From an uncultured Pseudomonadota bacterium (GTDB taxonomy: Bacteria > Pseudomonadota > Gammaproteobacteria > Burkholderiales > SG8-39): DNA of 64,000 bases. Shown here piece by piece: positions 37,741 to 48,025 of the stretch. The notes under the pieces were generated by a model. The model ran no database searches and was not told the origin of the DNA. It saw nothing but the letters and a program-made list of their open reading frames with translations. The position numbers and the translations under genes are program-made. The DNA lies in NCBI GenBank assembly GCA_903834835.1, contig CAILKO010000055.1:62001-126000 (forward strand), written 5' to 3'. How positions within the stretch are numbered: position 1 is the first letter of the stretch; the number at the start of each line of letters is the position of its first letter.

Positions 37741-38511
37741 CTATTCTGCGCCTGACCCCGTTTCGGCGAGCACGGCGCGAACCGCCGGCCACTGCCTCCT
37801 GCTCACAGGCAGCCGATCCGTGATGCCGGCCAGGACAACGCTCCAGCGCGGCTCCTCTTCTCCCTCCCCGGAACGCTCGAATCCCCGCACGGCATGGCGC
37901 GCTATCAGACAATTCCGGTGAATCCGGACGAAATTTTCGGCGAATTCGCGCTCCAGCGCGATCAGTGGTTCTTCGATGAGGTGCTCCCGCTCGGCAGTGC
38001 GAAGGACGACATATTTCTGCTCAGCCTTGAAATAGAGAACGTCGGCCGCCCTGACGAGCACGATGCGATTACGCTCGACGACTGGAAGGAACTCGCGCGC
38101 GCGCCCGGCGGCAGCATCCAGCGCCGATTCAGGGGTGGGCCCGGCGGCAACGGCGCGCCTCAGCGCGTCCGCAAGACGCGTTGCCCGCACCGGCTTAAGC
38201 AGGTAGTCCAGCGCATTCAGCTCAAACGCGACCAGCGCGTGCGCCTCGAATGACGTCACGAAAACGACGGCGGGAGCCTTCGGCTGCCGCGCAAGGTTCC
38301 TCGCAAGTTCGACGCCGTCCATGCCCGGCATCCGGACGTCCAGCAGGATGATGTCCGCGCCGGACTCCGGCAAGCGCTCAAGCGCCTCCAGTCCGTTCGC
38401 CGCCTCGCCAACTACTTGGTTGGGAATTTCAGCCTCAAGGTCAGCGAGCAGCTCACGCAGACGCTCTCGTGCGGGTGGCTCATCATCCGCTATGAATATT
38501 CGAAGTACCAT
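37741..38511 (-). CDS. algR: LytTR-family response regulator (AlgR-like)
   Basis: A 256-residue regulator: receiver domain (about 1-120) with acidic pocket Asp9/Asp10, phosphoacceptor Asp58 in [10 protein letters not shown] and Lys in LLKPV, and a C-terminal LytTR DNA-binding domain (about 145-250; [14 protein letters not shown]). LytTR regulators bind paired short direct repeats. It overlaps the upstream kinase gene by one base and precedes hemC by 35 bp, the same layout as Pseudomonas algR, where the regulator controls virulence and exopolysaccharide genes. Targets here are unknown. Confidence 0.9.
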   Translation of the reverse strand: MVLRIFIADDEPPARERLRELLADLEAEIPNQVVGEAANGLEALERLPESGADIILLDVRMPGMDGVELARNLARQPKAPAVVFVTSFEAHALVAFELNALDYLLKPVRATRLADALRRAVAAGPTPESALDAAAGRAREFLPVVERNRIVLVRAADVLYFKAEQKYVVLRTAEREHLIEEPLIALEREFAENFVRIHRNCLIARHAVRGFERSGEGEEEPRWSVVLAGITDRLPVSRRQWPAVRAVLAETGSGAE

Positions 38512-39536
38512 CAGGACACCGCGTGCGCCATGTTTTCGCGAATAGGCATTACCACGGTAACCCGGTACCGGTTGCGCTCGACGCGATGCTCAATCCTCGC
38601 TTCCGCATCAAAGAAAAGCTGCAAGCGCTCTCGTATGTTTTCAACGGCGATCCGGTTACCTGAGCGCTTGTCGGGCACGGGATGATACGGATTTTCGATC
38701 GCAACGACGACCGCCCCTCCCCGGCGTCGAATGCTCACGCTCACCTCCCCTGTCCCTGTCCCTGGCTCGACGCCATGATAGATCGCATTCTCGAGGAGCG
38801 GCTGAAGCACGAGCGGTGGCATCAGCGTCTGCGTCGGCGCGTCCGCGATATCCCATACAACGCGCAGCCGCTCGCCAAGGCGGAGTTGCTCGAGACTCGC
38901 GTAGCGCTCCAGCAGATCAATTTCGTCGGCGAGCCGGACGAATTGACGCGCGTCCGAAACCAGACTGCGGAAGAGATCTGCCAGGTCCTCCAGCGCCCGC
39001 TCAGCCTGCTTGGGATCACGCCGGATAAGCGAAAGCACGGCATTCAGACTGTTGAACAGAAAGTGGGGCCGGATGCGTGACTGCAGCGCCTGAAGACGCG
39101 CCTCGGACAGCGCAGGCGAGTAGGCGCGGCGCAATAGACGAAAGTAAGCGAGCATCGCACCACTCGCAAACACGCTGAGCACCAGCACCCGGCCCATTCC
39201 GTCCAGTGCGGTTCCCCGCGCCTCGCCGAGCGCCGCCTGCAGGCATGCCGCAACGAGCGCGACCGCGAGGACCGAAACGGCACACGACACAGGATATTGC
39301 AGTCGCTGCAGCAGCGGTCCGGACAAGTGCAGAAGCACGAGGCTCACGAGCAGGACAGGTTCCAGAAAGGCCGAGGCCTCAACGAACATCTGCGGAACCT
39401 GCTGCCATCGGCTCGATTCATAAACCACCGCAGCCATCGCGAGCAGGTTGGCCCCGATTAGCGTACGTGCGAGAACACCGACATTGCGGAAGTCCGGAAA
39501 ATCAGTGGAAGAATTGTTTTGCCTTATACTTGACAT
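38511..39536 (-). CDS. algZ: LytS/AlgZ-type sensor histidine kinase
   Basis: The 341-residue protein has four membrane helices (about 22-40, 55-72, 83-104, 114-134) and a cytosolic His_kinase domain with phosphoacceptor His158 in [14 protein letters not shown], followed by an ATPase domain with [14 protein letters not shown] and a [17 protein letters not shown] lid. There is no large periplasmic sensor domain, so the signal is probably sensed within or near the membrane. ATG 39536 was chosen; a longer frame to 39596 lacks support. It is divergent from argH and coupled to the regulator gene. Confidence 0.9.
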   Translation of the reverse strand: MSSIRQNNSSTDFPDFRNVGVLARTLIGANLLAMAAVVYESSRWQQVPQMFVEASAFLEPVLLVSLVLLHLSGPLLQRLQYPVSCAVSVLAVALVAACLQAALGEARGTALDGMGRVLVLSVFASGAMLAYFRLLRRAYSPALSEARLQALQSRIRPHFLFNSLNAVLSLIRRDPKQAERALEDLADLFRSLVSDARQFVRLADEIDLLERYASLEQLRLGERLRVVWDIADAPTQTLMPPLVLQPLLENAIYHGVEPGTGTGEVSVSIRRRGGAVVVAIENPYHPVPDKRSGNRIAVENIRERLQLFFDAEARIEHRVERNRYRVTVVMPIRENMAHAVS

Positions 39537-39654
39537 GGTTCGACGCCTGCCGAGAAAACTTTCAGATCCGAGGGGCTGCGAGTCGTATCCGCACACTCTG
39601 ACCGTCGCCGCCTCAAAGTGCCGGCCTCCTGCTCATTACATTTCATTTTGCGCC

Positions 39655-41121
39655 ATGGCTAGAAAAGCAGCCCGAAACCCGGTCAAGCTTAGCCGGAAAA
39701 AAATCACGCCCGCAAACGGCGGGAAGCCGGCTGGCTCCGCCGCAAAGTGGTCCGGCCGGTTTACCGAACCGGTGGACGAACTCGTCAAGCGTTTCACCGC
39801 TTCGGTGTCCTTTGATGCGCGCCTTGCGCCGTATGACATCGCCGGGTCTATCGCCCACGCCCGGATGCTGGCTGCCCGGGGCGTCCTGAGCGCTGGCGAC
39901 CTTGCCGACATCGAGCGAGGCATGGCGAAGATTCGCGAGGAAATCGCATCCGGGAATTTCAACTGGTCGATCGACGCGGAGGATGTGCACCTCAACATAG
40001 AGCGCAGGCTGACTGCTCTGGTCGGGGATGCCGGCAAACGCCTGCACACCGGCCGATCCCGCAACGATCAGGTCGCAACAGACATACGCCTGTGGCTCCG
40101 CGACCAGATCGACCGGATCGACGACCGGCTGGCCGACCTTCAGGATGCTCTGGTTTCCCAGGCCGAGCGGCATGCCGCCGTAGTGATGCCCGGATTCACT
40201 CACCTCCAGCCTGCGCAACCTGTGAGTTTCGGACACCACATGCTCGCGTATTTCGAGATGCTCGATCGCGACCGCGAGCGTTTCACAGACTGCCGCTCAC
40301 GCCTGAACCGCCTTCCGCTCGGTGCGGCTGCCCTTGCAGGAACATCCTATCCGATCGATAGAGCGCAAGTCGCGAGGGAGCTTCTCTTTGACGGCCTGTG
40401 TGCAAACTCCTTGGATGCGGTGTCCGATCGCGATTTCGCGATCGAGTTCTGCCATGCAGCAGCACTCACCATGGTTCACCTGTCGCGATTCTGCGAAGAA
40501 CTTGTCCTCTGGGCGAGCCCGCGCTTCGGATTCATCAACCTGCCGGACCGTTTCTGCACTGGTTCTTCCATCATGCCCCAGAAGAAGAATCCCGATGTGC
40601 CGGAACTCGTCCGTGGAAAATCGGGCCGGGTGGTCGGACACCTCATGGCACTCCTTACCCTGATGAAATCCCAGCCACTTGCCTACAACAAGGACAACCA
40701 GGAAGACAAGGAACCGCTGTTCGACACGGCGGACACGCTCGACAGCTGCTTGGCAGTCATGGCCGGCCTCGTTGCAGACATGACGCCAATGGTCGCGTCG
40801 ATGCGAAGCGCAGCGCTCGAAGGATTTACCACGGCAACCGACCTCGCAGATTATCTCGTTCGCAAGGGCATGCCGTTCCGGGACGCGCACGAGGCGGTTG
40901 CCCTAGCGGTCAAGGAGGCGGAGTCGCGACACTGCGATCTTTCCGGCCTCCCGCTCGCAGACTTGAGGAAGTTCGCGGCTGCGATCAACGACGATGTATT
41001 CGCCGTGCTCACGCCCGAAGGCTCCATGCACTCGCGTCGCCATCCCGGTGGCACCGCGCCCGCGCAGGTACGCGCCGCAGCCGCGCGCGCTCGGCAGCGT
41101 ATGAAGCGCCGCGTGCGTTGA
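39655..41121 (+). CDS. argH: Argininosuccinate lyase
   Basis: ArgH cleaves argininosuccinate to arginine and fumarate. The 488-residue product is about 30 residues longer than E. coli ArgH (457) because of a basic N-terminus (MARKAARN...SRKKITP). Diagnostic segments are [38 protein letters not shown] and the signature [12 protein letters not shown] with the catalytic serine loop. It is divergent from the sensor kinase and is followed after 13 bp by a Ser/Thr kinase. Confidence 0.97.
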   Translation: MARKAARNPVKLSRKKITPANGGKPAGSAAKWSGRFTEPVDELVKRFTASVSFDARLAPYDIAGSIAHARMLAARGVLSAGDLADIERGMAKIREEIASGNFNWSIDAEDVHLNIERRLTALVGDAGKRLHTGRSRNDQVATDIRLWLRDQIDRIDDRLADLQDALVSQAERHAAVVMPGFTHLQPAQPVSFGHHMLAYFEMLDRDRERFTDCRSRLNRLPLGAAALAGTSYPIDRAQVARELLFDGLCANSLDAVSDRDFAIEFCHAAALTMVHLSRFCEELVLWASPRFGFINLPDRFCTGSSIMPQKKNPDVPELVRGKSGRVVGHLMALLTLMKSQPLAYNKDNQEDKEPLFDTADTLDSCLAVMAGLVADMTPMVASMRSAALEGFTTATDLADYLVRKGMPFRDAHEAVALAVKEAESRHCDLSGLPLADLRKFAAAINDDVFAVLTPEGSMHSRRHPGGTAPAQVRAAAARARQRMKRRVR

Positions 41122-41134
41122 CCGGGGACGGACT

Positions 41135-42427
41135 TTGAGCGAGCAATCCTTGCCGGAAAAGATCGGCAAGTATCCGGTAGTCAGCAAACTCGGCGAAGGC
41201 GCATCGAGCCAGGTCTACCTTTGCCACGACCCGTTCAACCGGAGGGACGTCGCAGTCAAGGTCGTATCCTCCGAGGCATTCGCCGATCCGGATGCCGGCC
41301 GGCTCGCACGAAAGCTGTTCGTCACAGAAGCCTCTCTGGCCGGAAAGCTGCAGCACCCGCACATCGCGCAGATCTACGACGCGGCATCCGAGGGATCGCT
41401 GCACTACATCGTGATGGAGTACGTGGACGGCGGGACGCTCGAAAAGTTCTGCCATCCGGACAGACTTCTCCCGATAGAGAAGGTCGTGGAGATCGTGTTC
41501 AAGTGCACGCGCGCACTCGAATACGCGCACAAGATGGGCATCACCCACCGCGATATCAAGCCTGCAAACATACTCTACTCGGGCAATACCGACGTAAAGA
41601 TCACGGATTTCGGCGCAGCACTGATTTCAAGCGGAGAAACCACCCAGATTGCGGCCATCGGCTCGCCCGCGTACATGTCGCCCGAACAAGTGAAGGAACA
41701 GAGTCTGGACCACCGGACCGACATCTACTCGATGGGCATCGTCATGTATCACCTGCTTTGCGGTCGTCTGCCGTTTCAGGCAAGCAACAATTTCAGCCTG
41801 ATCTACCAGATCACCAATGTCGAACCCTCTCCGCCTTCGGCGTTCCGGCCCGTCATACCCCAGGCCGTCGACGACATCGTCAAGCGCGCGATGGCCAAGG
41901 AACTGGACAATCGCTATGCCGAATGGGAGGATTTTTCGCTCGCCCTGGCGGAGGTTTTCAGACATGAGGTCCGCGACGCCAAGATCCAGCATTTTGCCGA
42001 CTCGGACAAGTTCGAAACACTGCGCAAGCTCGAGTTCTTCGAAAATTTCTCTGATGCGGAGCTCTGGGAGGTCGCACGCATTTCGACCTGGCAGGCTGCC
42101 ACTGCGGGCGATACGTTGATGCGCGAAGGCGACACCGGCGAATACTTCTGCATCCTTGCCGAGGGACAGGTAAAAGTCACCAAGAAGGGCAAGCTGTTGA
42201 ACCTGCTGCGCAAAGGTGAATGCTTCGGCGAGATGGCCTACCTTTCCAAGAGCAAGCAGGGCCGTGGCGCGGACGTGAGCGTACTGGAAAACGCCAAGGT
42301 GATTTCAATTCCCACTGACCATCTCGCGCAGGCATCAGATGCCTGTCGCCACAAATTCGACCGCGCGTTCATGGAGATTCTGGTGGATCGCCTGGCCATG
42401 GCCAACCTGCGGCTGTCGGGGGTCTGA
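41135..42427 (+). CDS. Ser/Thr protein kinase fused to a cyclic-nucleotide-binding domain
   Basis: The 430-residue protein has a complete Hanks-type kinase domain (about 11-275): glycine loop LGEGASSQVYL, Lys42 in VAVKVV, catalytic HRDIKPAN (138-145), DFG at 158-160 and GSPAYMSPEQ. A second module (about 298-420) is a CNB/cAMP-receptor fold: LEFFENFSDAELWEVA, EGDTGEYFCILAEGQVKV and the phosphate-binding cassette GECFGEMAYLSKSKQGRGADVSV with Glu366 and Arg377 in the expected positions. This resembles eukaryotic PKG with domain order reversed. No membrane segment is seen. The start is TTG 41135, 13 bp after argH. Substrate unknown; nucleotide binding is inferred. Confidence 0.92.
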   Translation: MSEQSLPEKIGKYPVVSKLGEGASSQVYLCHDPFNRRDVAVKVVSSEAFADPDAGRLARKLFVTEASLAGKLQHPHIAQIYDAASEGSLHYIVMEYVDGGTLEKFCHPDRLLPIEKVVEIVFKCTRALEYAHKMGITHRDIKPANILYSGNTDVKITDFGAALISSGETTQIAAIGSPAYMSPEQVKEQSLDHRTDIYSMGIVMYHLLCGRLPFQASNNFSLIYQITNVEPSPPSAFRPVIPQAVDDIVKRAMAKELDNRYAEWEDFSLALAEVFRHEVRDAKIQHFADSDKFETLRKLEFFENFSDAELWEVARISTWQAATAGDTLMREGDTGEYFCILAEGQVKVTKKGKLLNLLRKGECFGEMAYLSKSKQGRGADVSVLENAKVISIPTDHLAQASDACRHKFDRAFMEILVDRLAMANLRLSGV

Positions 42428-42467
42428 ACAGGGGCTGCGTCGTGTCCGTATCGCGCCCCCGTGTGCC

Positions 42468-42788
42468 TCAACCGGCCTGCACGCCTTCCAGCAACTTCTT
42501 GAGCTCACCCGACTGATACATCTCGCGCATGATGTCGCTGCCGCCAACAAACTCGCCCTTGATGTAAAGCTGCGGAATCGTCGGCCAATTGGCGAATTCC
42601 TTGATGCCCTGGCGGATTTCCGGATTCTGCAATACGTCCACGGTAAACGGTTGACTCACACCGAGTGCCTGCAGCACCTGTATTGCCATCGCCGAAAAGC
42701 CGCACTGCGGCATTTGCGGCGACCCTTTCATGTACAACACGACCTGATGGCTGGAAACCTGCTCTTGGATGACGTCTTGTATGCTCAT
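42468..42788 (-). CDS. grxD: Monothiol glutaredoxin
   Basis: The 106-residue product is a CGFS-type glutaredoxin (Cys29 in PQCGFSA), which binds a [2Fe-2S] cluster with glutathione and delivers it to apoproteins. WPTIPQLYIKGEFVGGSDI holds the cis-proline and glutathione-binding residues. The ATG at 42788 starts the conserved MSIQDVI; an upstream extension is not supported. It is 4 bp downstream of prmC. Cluster targets made in this window include MiaB and NadA. Confidence 0.96.
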   Translation of the reverse strand: MSIQDVIQEQVSSHQVVLYMKGSPQMPQCGFSAMAIQVLQALGVSQPFTVDVLQNPEIRQGIKEFANWPTIPQLYIKGEFVGGSDIMREMYQSGELKKLLEGVQAG

Positions 42789-42792
42789 GAGA

Positions 42793-43626
42793 TCAAACCT
42801 GAGTAAATTTGTCGGGATTGTACCGCCCGCCGGTAACCCGCGCAATCCCTGCGAGATCCGGCCAAGTCGAAATTTCTGCAAACCCCTGGCGTTCCAGCAG
42901 AGCGCTCACGTCATTCGCCTGGTTGTACCCATGCTCGAGCAATAGCCAGCCTCCGGCCCGCAGGTGGCGCCGAGCGCCCATCGATATCTCCCGCAGCGCG
43001 TCGAGCCCGTCAAGACCTGACACCAGCGCCTCAACCGGTTCGTGCGGCAAATCGCCCCGCCCCAGATGCGGATCTGCCTCGGCCACATAGGGCGGGTTTG
43101 CGGCGATGACATCGAAGCGTCGGTGACGCAGGGTCCCGAACCAGGAACCGAGGTGGAATTCCACGCTTATGTTCAGGCACAGTGCGTTGCGCATGGCCAC
43201 CACAATTGCATCCGTGCTTCGCTCTACCGCGGTGATCAACGCATCAGTCCTTGCCGCACCCACCGCCAGCGCAACCGCCCCCGATCCGGTCCCGAGATCA
43301 AGCATCAGCCCTGATCGCGGCAGCTTTTCGAGCGCCCGTTCCACAAGGAGCTCGGTCTCAGATCGCGGGATCAGCACTTCCGGCCCGACCAGCAGCCTAA
43401 GTCCGAAGAATTCGCGCCAGCCCAGTATGTATGCGAGCGGCTCGCCAAGCGCGCGACGCCTGGCCCAGGTGCAGAAGCGCTCGACCGCCTGCGAGTCTGG
43501 CTCACGCTCCGGATACGCGATAAGCGAAACCACGTTGCAGCCACAGGCCTCCGCGAGCAACATGCGCGCCTCGCGGGCATCCACGCCCTGCGCAACTGCG
43601 GCGGCAAGCGTCTCTGCGACAGTCAT
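42793..43626 (-). CDS. prmC: Release-factor glutamine N5-methyltransferase
   Basis: PrmC methylates the Gln of the GGQ motif of RF1 and RF2. The 277-residue protein has an N-terminal helical domain, YILGWREFFGL, the PRSETELLVE segment, SAM motif LDLGTGSGAVALA and the catalytic NPPY (in DVIAANPPYVAEAD). The ATG at 43626 lies 11 bp after prfA, its substrate's gene, and removes a long upstream extension that overlaps prfA. Confidence 0.96.
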   Translation of the reverse strand: MTVAETLAAAVAQGVDAREARMLLAEACGCNVVSLIAYPEREPDSQAVERFCTWARRRALGEPLAYILGWREFFGLRLLVGPEVLIPRSETELLVERALEKLPRSGLMLDLGTGSGAVALAVGAARTDALITAVERSTDAIVVAMRNALCLNISVEFHLGSWFGTLRHRRFDVIAANPPYVAEADPHLGRGDLPHEPVEALVSGLDGLDALREISMGARRHLRAGGWLLLEHGYNQANDVSALLERQGFAEISTWPDLAGIARVTGGRYNPDKFTQV

Positions 43627-43637
43627 TGCACAGCGGT

Positions 43638-44720
43638 TCAGGCGGGCTCTTCGAGCTGAGCGAGCTGTTCGGCCTGATGCTCCGCAATCAGTGCCGCAAG
43701 CACCTCGTCGAGCTCCCCGTCCATGATCCTGTCGATCTTGTATAGCGTCAGGTTGATCCGATGATCGGTGACTCTGCCCTGCGGGAAATTGAAGGTGCGG
43801 ATGCGCTCGGATCGGTCTCCGGAACCGACGAGCGACTTTCTGGCCGAAGCGGTCTTGGCCTGCTGTTCGCGCTGCTGGCGGTCGCGTATGCGCGCAACCA
43901 GCACACCCATCGCCTTCTCGCGATTCTTGTGCTGTGAGCGAGAGTCCTGACACTCGACCACTATGCCTGTCGGCAGGTGCGTGATGCGAATCGCAGATTC
44001 GGTCTTGTTGACGTGCTGGCCGCCCGCACCGGAAGCACGATAGGTGTCGATTCGCAATTCGGCAGGATTGAGCACCACTGCATCAAGTTCATCCGCCTCG
44101 GGGAGGACCGCGACCGTGCAGGCGGAGGTGTGTATCCGGCCCTGCGCCTCGGTTGCCGGAACACGCTGCACGCGATGCGTTCCGGACTCGAACTTGAGTC
44201 TCGAATAGGCGCCTTGCCCGATCACCCGGACAATCACCTCCTTGTACCCGCCGAGCTCGGAAGGACTCTCCGAAATCAGCTCCACCTGCCAACCCTGGCG
44301 TTCGGCATAGCGCGTGTACATGCGCAGCAAATCTCCGGCGAAGAGCGCGGACTCGTCGCCTCCGGTGCCGGCGCGAATCTCAAGAAACAGGTTGCGCTCG
44401 TCATTCGGATCCCTGGGCAGCATCTGTTTCTGCAGCTCGCGATCCACACGCTCCATCTCCTCGCGCGCGGCCTTCATTTCCTCGTCAGCAAAACCCCGCA
44501 TCGCCGGATCACCCGCCATTTCGCGAGCTGCCGCAGCATCCTGCTCGGCCTGGCAAAACCGCCGATAGAGGTCGGCCAGCGCAGAGATCTCCGAGTGTTC
44601 GCGCGAGAGCTTGCGAAACTGATCCATGTCGCGAGTGGCGCCTTCGGTGGCAAGTAATGCGTTGACTTCTTCAAGGCGTGCAAGTGCGGCATCCAGACGC
44701 GAGCGCAAGGTGGGATTCAT
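43638..44720 (-). CDS. prfA: Peptide chain release factor 1
   Basis: RF1 terminates translation at UAA and UAG. The 360-residue product (E. coli 360) has the catalytic GGQ in [16 protein letters not shown], the [18 protein letters not shown] lead-in and the C-terminal [14 protein letters not shown]. Codon recognition PxT is in the [15 protein letters not shown] segment. Start ATG 44720 or Met at 44723. It is followed by prmC and preceded by hemA, the conserved hemA-prfA-prmC order. Confidence 0.98.
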   Translation of the reverse strand: MNPTLRSRLDAALARLEEVNALLATEGATRDMDQFRKLSREHSEISALADLYRRFCQAEQDAAAAREMAGDPAMRGFADEEMKAAREEMERVDRELQKQMLPRDPNDERNLFLEIRAGTGGDESALFAGDLLRMYTRYAERQGWQVELISESPSELGGYKEVIVRVIGQGAYSRLKFESGTHRVQRVPATEAQGRIHTSACTVAVLPEADELDAVVLNPAELRIDTYRASGAGGQHVNKTESAIRITHLPTGIVVECQDSRSQHKNREKAMGVLVARIRDRQQREQQAKTASARKSLVGSGDRSERIRTFNFPQGRVTDHRINLTLYKIDRIMDGELDEVLAALIAEHQAEQLAQLEEPA

Positions 44721-44758
44721 CAAATAGATCCGATACTGATGTGTGCGCCCGCCGTAGG

Positions 44759-46024
44759 CTAACGGGGCAGCCTGAACAGGCGCGAAACAAATTCCGCCGT
44801 TTCCTGGCTCTGGTCCCCAGGCACTTCATTCAGCGCCTGCGTGGGCGCGTGCATGAGCTTGTTCACAAGCCCCTGCGACAGACTCTCCATCACCTGCCGG
44901 GGGTCGGCACCGCGCTCGAGTTGCCGCAAGGCACGCGCGAGCTCTTGCTCGCGGGTCGCCTCAGCCTGTTCACGCAGCGCCTTGATGACGGGCACCCGGT
45001 CCCGGCTGTCCATCCATTGCATGAACTTGCCAACCTGGGATTCCACGATGGCCTCGGCCTGTGTGATCGCCGAACGACGCTCGTCCATGCCGTCGGAAAC
45101 AATCCTGCCGAGATCGTCAACGGTGTACAGAAAGACATCGTCCAGCTCGCCGACCTCCTGTTCCACGTCTCGCGGCACAGCGAGATCGACCATGAACATG
45201 GGCTTGCGGCGGCGCGCCCGCAGGGCGCGCTCGACCAGGCCCTTCCCGAGTATCGGCAGCGAAGACGCAGTGCAGGAAACGACGATATCGAATTCCTGCA
45301 GGCGTTCCGGCAGATCCTTGATTTCGAAAGCAGTGCCGCCGAAGCGGTGTGCGAGAGCGCGCCCGCGTTCAAGTGTCCGGTTCGCAACCGCCAGTCTGGC
45401 GGGCGCCTGCGCTGCGAAATGCGTCGCGCAGAGTTCGACCATCTCGCCGGCACCGACGAACAGCACGGACTGCTCCGTCATGCTGGGAAAGATTCGGCCC
45501 GCAAGCTTCACGGCGGCGGCGGCCATCGACACGCTGCTCGCGCCGATCCGCGTGGTACTGCGCACTTCCTTCGCAACCGAGAAGGAGCGCTGGAACAGCT
45601 TGTGCAGCACCGTGCCCAGAGTTCCCGCCGCCTCGGCGCTACGCGCGGCTTCCTTCATCTGCCCGAGAATCTGCGGCTCGCCAAGAACCATCGAGTCAAG
45701 GCCCGACGCAACGCGAAATGCGTGACGCACCGCCTGCTCGCTCGGCCGCACATAGAGATATGGCTCAAGTGCAGCAGGATCGAAGTGATGATATTCAGCC
45801 AGCCAGCGCGCGATGAACCGGGGCGATTTCTGGTCTCCCCGCCCGCCTGCCGCGAAATAGAGCTCCGTCCGGTTGCAGGTCGAGAGGATTGCCACCTCGG
45901 ACGCGACACCGCCGCGCGCGACTTCGCGCAGCGCCTCGTAGGTGCGCTCGACGTGGAAGACCACGCGCTCGCGGACCGACAGCGGTGCTGTATGGTGATT
46001 CAGGCCGAGAGCGTAGAGCGACAT
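44759..46024 (-). CDS. hemA: Glutamyl-tRNA reductase
   Basis: HemA reduces Glu-tRNA to glutamate-1-semialdehyde, committing glutamate to tetrapyrrole synthesis by the C5 route. The 421-residue product (E. coli 418) has the catalytic Cys50 in [27 protein letters not shown], the NADPH motif [25 protein letters not shown] and a C-terminal dimerisation helix. HemA stability in enterobacteria depends on an N-terminal degron and haem; nothing similar is evident from sequence alone. Divergent from nadB with a 393-bp gap. Confidence 0.98.
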   Translation of the reverse strand: MSLYALGLNHHTAPLSVRERVVFHVERTYEALREVARGGVASEVAILSTCNRTELYFAAGGRGDQKSPRFIARWLAEYHHFDPAALEPYLYVRPSEQAVRHAFRVASGLDSMVLGEPQILGQMKEAARSAEAAGTLGTVLHKLFQRSFSVAKEVRSTTRIGASSVSMAAAAVKLAGRIFPSMTEQSVLFVGAGEMVELCATHFAAQAPARLAVANRTLERGRALAHRFGGTAFEIKDLPERLQEFDIVVSCTASSLPILGKGLVERALRARRRKPMFMVDLAVPRDVEQEVGELDDVFLYTVDDLGRIVSDGMDERRSAITQAEAIVESQVGKFMQWMDSRDRVPVIKALREQAEATREQELARALRQLERGADPRQVMESLSQGLVNKLMHAPTQALNEVPGDQSQETAEFVSRLFRLPR

Positions 46025-46417
46025 GCGCGGACCTTTGCCAAGGCCGTGATTATAGGGCGGAACCCGCTCTCACTCGATGTTCGTGTTGCCGTGACCTATC
46101 GCGAACTTGACGAGCGAGGGCAGGTACTCGACCTCCAGTTTGGTCATCGTCCGGCTTCGGCAGGTGTCCGCACTCTTGGATGACAGGTTCAACAGCGCTG
46201 CAATCTCGGCGCTGGTCTTGCCTTCGCCCACCTGCTGCATGACGTGCCGATCGCACGCACTCAGACGCTCAGAGAGGATCGTCCGCCGCGCGTCCGCGCA
46301 GTTGGTGCAGTGCAGGACAACAAGGCGTGTGCGCGTTCGCAAAGCATTATGCGGCCAGCCCGCGTGTTGATTTGGCCTTGCGTCTACAATCGGCGCCTCC
46401 TACTGAAGCGTGCACCG
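46025..46417. other. hemA-nadB intergenic region
   Basis: This 393-bp divergent gap should contain the hemA and nadB promoters, but most of it (46070-46342) is occupied by a decayed LuxR-type helix-turn-helix frame on the minus strand, described separately. I found no strong -35/-10 pair for either neighbour. Confidence 0.5.
46070..46342 (-). pseudogene. Stand-alone, degenerate LuxR-type helix-turn-helix remnant
   Basis: The minus-strand frame encodes 90 residues whose last 65 align by eye with the C-terminal domain of NarL/FixJ regulators: LSACDRHVMQQVGEGKTS, AEIAALLNLSSKSADTC, RSRTMTKLEVEYLPSLVKFAIGHG. Compared with the common LTPREREVLQLVAEGKTSKEIA...VKTVETHRSRIM pattern, the PRE of the first helix is replaced and the recognition helix has Ala, Asp and Cys where Val, Glu and His are usual. 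There is no receiver or sensor domain: the frame begins after an in-frame TAG and has only a TTG start (46342) with no ribosome site. Most likely a gene remnant; a tiny expressed DNA-binding protein is the alternative. Confidence 0.6.
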
Positions 46418-48025
46418 ATGAGCACACCGAAAACGGACGTCATCATTCTGGGAAGCGGCCTCGCAGGCATGGCGAGTGCGCTCCTGCTGGCCGAAAAAAA
46501 ACGCGTGCTGATCGTAACCAAGCAGGCGCTTATCTCTGGCGCGAGTGACTGGGCCCAGGGCGGCATCGCGGCAGTGCTTGATGACGCCGACTCGGTGGAA
46601 CAGCACGTAGCCGACACGCTATCGGCGGGTGGCGGATTGTGCGAGGAGTCCGCGGTGCGCTATATCGTCGGCGAGGGCCGCTCCGCGATCGAATGGCTGA
46701 CCACCATGGGAGTGCGCTTCACGGAGGACGAGGCGCATCCAACGGGCGTGCACTTGACCCAGGAAGGCGGTCACAGTCACCGACGTATCGTCCACGCGGC
46801 AGATGCGACCGGCCACGCCGTCCAGACAACGCTCGAGGAGCGCGTTCGAGCCCACCCGAATATTTCCGTGCTCGAGGATCATCTGGCGATCGACCTGATC
46901 ACCTCGCAGCGTCTCGGTCGGCGGGAAAGCCCGCGCTGCTACGGGGTTTACGTGCTCGACCGTTCGCGCGGAACTGTGATGTCGATTGCAGCTCCGCACA
47001 CCATCCTTGCCACCGGAGGCGCCGGTAAGGTCTACCGCTACACCACGAACCCGGACACCGCGAGCGGCGACGGAATAGCGATGGCCTGGCGCGCCGGTTG
47101 CCGGGTAGCGAACATGGAATTTATCCAGTTCCATCCCACCTGCCTGTTCCACCCGCACGCGAAGTCCTTCCTGATTTCCGAGGCAGTGCGCGGCGAGGGT
47201 GGGCTCCTCAGGTTGCCGGACGGAACCCGCTTCATGCCAGCGCACGATGAGCGTGCCGAACTCGCGCCACGCGATGTCGTCGCGCGCGCAATCGATTTCG
47301 AGATCAAGCGGCAGGGTCTCGACTGTGTCTACCTCGACATCACGCACAAGGGGGCGGATTTCGTCCGGAGCCACTTCCCGACCATTTACGCGCGCTGCAT
47401 GGAACTCGGCATCGACATGACACGCCAGCCGGTGCCGGTAGTCCCGGCTGCGCACTACACCTGCGGCGGCATCGTCACCGATCTCGAGGGCCGTACCGAC
47501 CTCGCCGGGCTGTACGCGATCGGCGAGACCGCCTGCACGGGACTGCACGGCGCGAACCGGCTCGCGAGCAACTCGCTGCTGGAGTGTGTGGTGCTCGCGC
47601 GCGCGGCAGTGCGGCATGCGCTGGAGGATCACGTCCGGGTGGCAGAACTGGTGCCCGAGTGGGACGAGAGTCGAGTCACTGACCCGGATGAAGAAGTGGT
47701 CATCAGCCAGAACTGGGATGAACTCCGCCTGACGATGTGGAACTACGTCGGCATCGTGCGCACCACCAAACGTCTGGAGCGGGCGAGACACCGGATCCGG
47801 CTGCTCCGCGACGAAATCAGCGAGTTCTATCGTCACTTCCGGGTGAGCGCCGACCTGCTGGAACTGCGCAACCTCGTCGACGTGGCCGACCTGATCGTTG
47901 AAAGCGCCCTCAGCCGGCGCGAAAGCCGCGGCCTGCACTTCAGTCGCGACTATCCCGAGACACTGCCCAAGGCCTTCCCTACCGTTCTGCAGCGCCAGGA
48001 CCGACCTTCAATGCATCGAAGCTAG
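46418..48025 (+). CDS. nadB: L-aspartate oxidase
   Basis: NadB oxidises L-aspartate to iminoaspartate for quinolinate synthesis. The 535-residue flavoprotein (E. coli 540) has GSGLAGMASALLLAE (FAD), SGASDWAQGGIAA, THKGADFVRSHFPTI with the family's active-site pattern, GGIVTDLEGRTDLAGLYAIGE and GLHGANRLASNSLLE. An A8 run at 46494-46501 encodes Glu-Lys-Lys without disrupting the frame. Start ATG 46418. It converges on nadC, their stops overlapping by four bases. Confidence 0.97.
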   Translation: MSTPKTDVIILGSGLAGMASALLLAEKKRVLIVTKQALISGASDWAQGGIAAVLDDADSVEQHVADTLSAGGGLCEESAVRYIVGEGRSAIEWLTTMGVRFTEDEAHPTGVHLTQEGGHSHRRIVHAADATGHAVQTTLEERVRAHPNISVLEDHLAIDLITSQRLGRRESPRCYGVYVLDRSRGTVMSIAAPHTILATGGAGKVYRYTTNPDTASGDGIAMAWRAGCRVANMEFIQFHPTCLFHPHAKSFLISEAVRGEGGLLRLPDGTRFMPAHDERAELAPRDVVARAIDFEIKRQGLDCVYLDITHKGADFVRSHFPTIYARCMELGIDMTRQPVPVVPAAHYTCGGIVTDLEGRTDLAGLYAIGETACTGLHGANRLASNSLLECVVLARAAVRHALEDHVRVAELVPEWDESRVTDPDEEVVISQNWDELRLTMWNYVGIVRTTKRLERARHRIRLLRDEISEFYRHFRVSADLLELRNLVDVADLIVESALSRRESRGLHFSRDYPETLPKAFPTVLQRQDRPSMHRS

